64,000 nucleotides of DNA from Xenophilus sp. L33 (GTDB lineage: Bacteria > Pseudomonadota > Gammaproteobacteria > Burkholderiales > Burkholderiaceae_C). Below are positions 60,689-64,000 of this stretch, one piece after another. The notes under the pieces are model-generated. The model searched no databases and was not told where the DNA came from. It saw nothing but the letters and a program-made list of their open reading frames with translations. The translations under genes were made by a program, and so were the position numbers. Each line of letters opens with the position of its first letter. Position 1 is the first letter of the stretch. The stretch is taken from NCBI RefSeq assembly GCF_009765735.1, contig NZ_LMUW01000070.1, forward strand, positions 1 to 64,000, in the 5' to 3' direction.

Positions 60689-61140
60689 AAACAACGCTCT
60701 CCACGCCCGCCGCGGCCCTCGAGGAACAGTTCGGCCGGCGAGTCGCCGCCCGCCTGACGGCCGGCAACCTGGACCTGACGCACGAGGTCAGCGAGCGCCT
60801 GCGCGCCGCCCGGATGCAGGCGATCGCCAACCGCAAGACGGTGCCGCAACTGCGCGCCGCGCCGGTGGTGGTGAAGAGCGGATCCTCGGCCGCGCTCGGC
60901 GGCGGCTGGGGCTGGTGGACCCGCATCGGCGCGGTCGTGCCGCTGGTGGCGCTGGCCGCCGGGCTGGTGGCGATCAGCGTGATGCAGGACGACAGCCGCA
61001 CCGACGAGCTGGCGGCGGTCGACTCCGCCCTGCTGACCGATGCGCTGCCGCCGGCGGCGTACACCGATCCGGGCTTCGCGCAGTTCGTCCAGACCAGCGC
61101 CAGCGCGGCCGCTGCGCCGGGCGCCGTGACGACGCCGTGA
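60685..61140 (+). CDS. DUF3619 membrane protein, possible anti-sigma partner
   Basis: This 151-residue protein has a soluble N-terminal ~75 residues (EEQFGRRVAARLTAGNLDL), one membrane helix (TRIGAVVPLVALAAGLVAIS) and a short C-terminal part. The N-in, one-span layout and tight overlap with the sigma gene resemble anti-sigma factors, but no zinc or ASD motif is visible. Ribosome site AAGGGA lies before ATG 60685. The function is not established. Confidence 0.8.
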   Translation: MKTTLSTPAAALEEQFGRRVAARLTAGNLDLTHEVSERLRAARMQAIANRKTVPQLRAAPVVVKSGSSAALGGGWGWWTRIGAVVPLVALAAGLVAISVMQDDSRTDELAAVDSALLTDALPPAAYTDPGFAQFVQTSASAAAAPGAVTTP

Positions 61141-61162
61141 GCGCGCCCTGAACCCGATCCGA

Positions 61163-61909
61163 ATGCCCGGCCTGACGACGCTGAAGAACTCCGCCGCGCC
61201 CGCCGTGGCAGCCCTGCTGCTGCTGGCCCTGGCCGGCCTGACCCCGAGCGTGGGCGCGCAGCCCGGCAAATCCGCCGCCGCGCCGGCTTCCACGGGCGCC
61301 TCCGCCACCACTTCCGCGGCCAAGCCCGCCCAGTCCAAGCCGCTCTGGCGCGAGCTGACGCAGCGCCAGCAGCGTGCGCTGGAGCCGCTGGCCTCGAACT
61401 GGGACGAGCTGACCGAGGCCCACAAGCAGAAGTGGCTGGCCATGTCGCGCAACTACGCCGAGCTGTCGCCCGCCGAGCAGGAGACGCTGCACAGCCGCAT
61501 GACCGACTGGTCGCGCCTGAGCAACCAGCAGCGCGAGCAGGCCCGGCAGAACTTCGCCGCGGTCAAGCAGGTGCCGCCGGACGTCCGCAAGGCCAAGTGG
61601 GAGGCCTACCAGGCCCTGAGCGAGGAAGAAAAGCGCCAGCTGGCTGCCAAGGCCAGGCCGGTCCAGGCGCCCGGCGCGGCCGCCCTGCCGCGCCCGGGCG
61701 CGCAGAAGTTCGCGCCGGTGCCGGTGGCGCTCGACGGCAAGCCGGGGCCGCGGATCCAGCTGGCACCGCCGGCCAAATCGGCCGGCCCCGCCACGGATGC
61801 CACCATCAGCGAGGCCCGCCCTTCCAGCATTCCGCCGGCGACCTCTTCCGCCCCGGTGCCGCCCGAAGCGCAGGTGCCGACCCCGCCTCCGCCCCCCGAG
61901 CGGCCCTGA
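61163..61909 (+). CDS. DUF3106 protein, secreted or periplasmic
   Basis: This 248-residue protein has an N-terminal signal (AAPAVAALLLLALAGLTPSVGAQ). A Gln/Trp-rich helical core (about 60-160: LTQRQQRALEPLASNWDEL, SRLSNQQREQARQNF) and a Pro/Ala-rich tail follow. The repeated W-x-x-L/M helices are typical of DUF3106. It lies 22 bp after the DUF3619 gene in what looks like one operon. The function is unknown, and a role in envelope stress is only a guess. Confidence 0.82.
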   Translation: MPGLTTLKNSAAPAVAALLLLALAGLTPSVGAQPGKSAAAPASTGASATTSAAKPAQSKPLWRELTQRQQRALEPLASNWDELTEAHKQKWLAMSRNYAELSPAEQETLHSRMTDWSRLSNQQREQARQNFAAVKQVPPDVRKAKWEAYQALSEEEKRQLAAKARPVQAPGAAALPRPGAQKFAPVPVALDGKPGPRIQLAPPAKSAGPATDATISEARPSSIPPATSSAPVPPEAQVPTPPPPPERP

Positions 61910-61920
61910 GCGCAGCGTCG

Positions 61921-62496
61921 ATGGCACCCACTTCTTCCGGCGATCCCGGACAGGCGCTCGCGCCGGCGCCCGGCACCGCCGCCACCGCCGCACTCCCGCC
62001 CGACGGCTTGCAGGCGCCCGGCCTCTGGCGCCGCATGGCCTGCTGGACCTACGAGGGCATGCTGATGTTCGCCGTGGTCTTCGTGGCCGGCTGGCTCTTC
62101 AGCACCCTGGGCCAGATGCGCGACGCCATGGATTCGCGCCGGCACCTGCTGCAGGCCTTCCTGTTCGTGGTCTTCGGGGTCTATTTCGTCTGGTTCTGGA
62201 TCCACGGTCAGACGCTGGCGATGAAGACCTGGGGCATCCGCGTGGTCGACCGCTTCGGCCGGCCGCTCACGCAGGGCCGGGCGCTCTTGCGCTATCTCTT
62301 GTGCTGGGTCTGGTTCCTGCCCTCGCTGGCGGCGATCGCGCCCTTCAAGCTGGGCGGCGGCGAATCGACCGTGCTGATCTTCGGCTGGGTCGCGGTCTGG
62401 GCCCTGCTGTCCCGCTTTCACCCGCAGCGCCAGTTCTGGCACGACGCCTGGGCCGGCACCCGGCTGATCCCGTCCAAGCCGATGAGCCGGGGATGA
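61921..62496 (+). CDS. RDD-family membrane protein
   Basis: This 191-residue protein has several hydrophobic helices and the RDD-family layout: GLWRRMACWTYEGMLMF near the first helix, then GQTLAMKTWGIRVVDRFG and FWHDAWAGTRLI. The usual Arg-Asp-Asp of the first helix is not present in standard form. It follows the DUF3106 gene by 11 bp and overlaps dgkA by ATGA. Function is unknown; some members affect ion transport. Confidence 0.85.
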   Translation: MAPTSSGDPGQALAPAPGTAATAALPPDGLQAPGLWRRMACWTYEGMLMFAVVFVAGWLFSTLGQMRDAMDSRRHLLQAFLFVVFGVYFVWFWIHGQTLAMKTWGIRVVDRFGRPLTQGRALLRYLLCWVWFLPSLAAIAPFKLGGGESTVLIFGWVAVWALLSRFHPQRQFWHDAWAGTRLIPSKPMSRG

Positions 62497-62885
62497 GCGA
62501 CGCGGACCCGGTCAATCCGCAGGCGGAGCGGCGCGGCTTCGATCGGATCTGGCATGCGACGCTGATCTCGATCAACGGCTTCCGGGCCGGCTGGCACGAG
62601 GCGGCCTTCCGCCAGGAGGTGCTCTGCGCGGTGGTCATGCTGCCGGCCGCCTTCTGGGTCGGCCGCAGCTGGGTCGAGGTGGCGATGCTGGCGGCGACGG
62701 TGGTGCTGGTGCTGGTGGTCGAATTGCTCAACAGCGGCATCGAGGCGGCGATCGACCGCATCGGGCCGGAATGGCATTCGCTCTCGAAATCGGCCAAGGA
62801 CATGGGCAGCGCGGCCGTCCTTCTGTCGATTTTGTTGTGTGGCTGCGTCTGGCTGGCGGCGCTCTGGCAGCGTTTTGTCACCTGA
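62493..62885 (+). CDS. dgkA: Diacylglycerol kinase DgkA
   Basis: A 130-residue inner-membrane kinase that recycles diacylglycerol to phosphatidic acid. It has three membrane helices and the conserved active-site run VVELLNSGIEAAIDRIG followed by WHSLSKSAKDMGSAAV, with the catalytic Glu in helix 2 and the Lys-Asp of SKSAKD. Length is typical. ATG 62493 overlaps the RDD stop. It is the last gene of this string before the LOG gene. Confidence 0.95.
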   Translation: MSDADPVNPQAERRGFDRIWHATLISINGFRAGWHEAAFRQEVLCAVVMLPAAFWVGRSWVEVAMLAATVVLVLVVELLNSGIEAAIDRIGPEWHSLSKSAKDMGSAAVLLSILLCGCVWLAALWQRFVT

Positions 62886-62903
62886 GCGCGGCATGATCGG
62901 CGG

Positions 62904-63497
62904 ATGACGACTCCCTCCTTCTCGCTCTGCGTGTATTGCGGCTCCCGGCCCGGCGACAAACCCGGATACGCCGCTGTGGCGACCGCGGTCGGTCAGTGGA
63001 TCGGCCGGCAAGGCGGCCAGCTGGTCTACGGCGGCGGCCGCACCGGCCTGATGGGTACCGTGGCCGAGGCCACCCGCGCGGCGGGCGGCCGGGTGGTCGG
63101 CATCATCCCGAAGGCGCTGGTCGACATGGAACTGGCCAATCGCCTGAGCGACGAGCTGCACGTGGTGGACACCATGCACGAGCGCAAGGCGATGATGGGC
63201 GAGCGCGCCGACGCCTTCATCGCCCTGCCGGGCGGCATCGGCACGCTGGAGGAGCTGTTCGAGGCCTGGACCTGGCGCCAACTCGGCTACCACGACAAGC
63301 CGGTCGGCATCCTCAACGTGGACGGCTACTACGACGCCCTCCTGGCCTTCCTGGCGCACAGCGTGCAGGAGAAATTCATGGGTGACTGGCAGATGGGCCT
63401 GGTGCGCAGCGGCAGCGACCCGGCCGCGCTGCTGCAGGCCTTGCTGGACGAGAGCCGCCGCCATCCGGGCGGCGACAAGCTGGCCCAGGTTCTTTAG
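62904..63497 (+). CDS. LOG-family phosphoribohydrolase
   Basis: This 197-residue Rossmann-fold protein carries the LOG signature PGGIGTLEELFEAWTWRQLG and GGGRTGLMGTVAEA. Such enzymes release a base from a nucleoside 5'-monophosphate. In plants and some bacteria this yields cytokinins, and the older label is lysine decarboxylase-like. The catalytic Arg/Glu region (ERKAMMGERADAFIALPGG) is intact. It is 18 bp past dgkA and convergent with glnB. Confidence 0.92.
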   Translation: MTTPSFSLCVYCGSRPGDKPGYAAVATAVGQWIGRQGGQLVYGGGRTGLMGTVAEATRAAGGRVVGIIPKALVDMELANRLSDELHVVDTMHERKAMMGERADAFIALPGGIGTLEELFEAWTWRQLGYHDKPVGILNVDGYYDALLAFLAHSVQEKFMGDWQMGLVRSGSDPAALLQALLDESRRHPGGDKLAQVL

Positions 63498-63503
63498 GCC
63501 CCG

Positions 63504-64000
<497 letters not shown>

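Overview
The window is high-GC DNA from a betaproteobacterium, most likely Burkholderiales and probably Comamonadaceae (Variovorax-like). Four things support this: the thiO-thiS-thiG-thiE order, ilvB-ilvN-ilvC followed by pssA and two leuA genes, the sigma factor/DUF3619/DUF3106/RDD/dgkA string, and nadE next to glnB. Genes are densely packed with many ATGA-type overlaps. I saw no insertion sequence, prophage, CRISPR array or rRNA gene.

Layout. 1-2.8 kb: end of a thiamine operon (thiO cut by the window edge, thiS, thiG, long thiE). 3.1-6.0 kb: katG and a divergent membrane methyltransferase. 6.2-18.3 kb: a Wzx/Wzy-type exopolysaccharide locus with a Wzc-like tyrosine autokinase on + and, converging on it, a WcaJ-like initiating transferase, polymerase, flippase and five glycosyltransferases on -. 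Both outer ends carry sigma-54-like promoters. 18.9-21.8 kb: tRNA-Asn, an SRAP protein, two small proteins and an aspartate carbamoyltransferase with an N-terminal helix-turn-helix, preceded by a perfect inverted repeat spanning its promoter. 21.8-38.7 kb: a hybrid histidine kinase, a WspR-type diguanylate cyclase, a complete cellulose operon (bcsD-P-Q-A-B-Z-C) and a convergent GGDEF-EAL protein. 38.8-43.6 kb: small and FHA proteins, a DegP-like protease and a two-component system.

43.6-48.0 kb: a pobR-pobA pair with a three-half-site operator and a lone molybdopterin hydroxylase large subunit. 48.2-51.8 kb: the N-degron transferases aat and bpt, an IclR regulator and a PBP7-like endopeptidase. 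51.9-59.8 kb: branched-chain amino acid genes leuA, a second-class leuA behind a leucine-rich leader peptide and attenuator, pssA, ilvC, ilvN and ilvB. 60.1-64 kb: an ECF-like sigma factor with membrane partners, dgkA, a LOG phosphoribohydrolase, glnB and the 3' end of nadE.

How it works together. Two matrix polysaccharides (a Wzy-type EPS and cellulose) lie around a c-di-GMP synthase, a c-di-GMP phosphodiesterase and a PilZ-bearing cellulose synthase. Sigma-54-like sites before both EPS units, and a weaker one before wspR, suggest joint control. The most unusual item is the HTH-aspartate carbamoyltransferase, which looks built to repress its own, possibly leaderless, promoter.
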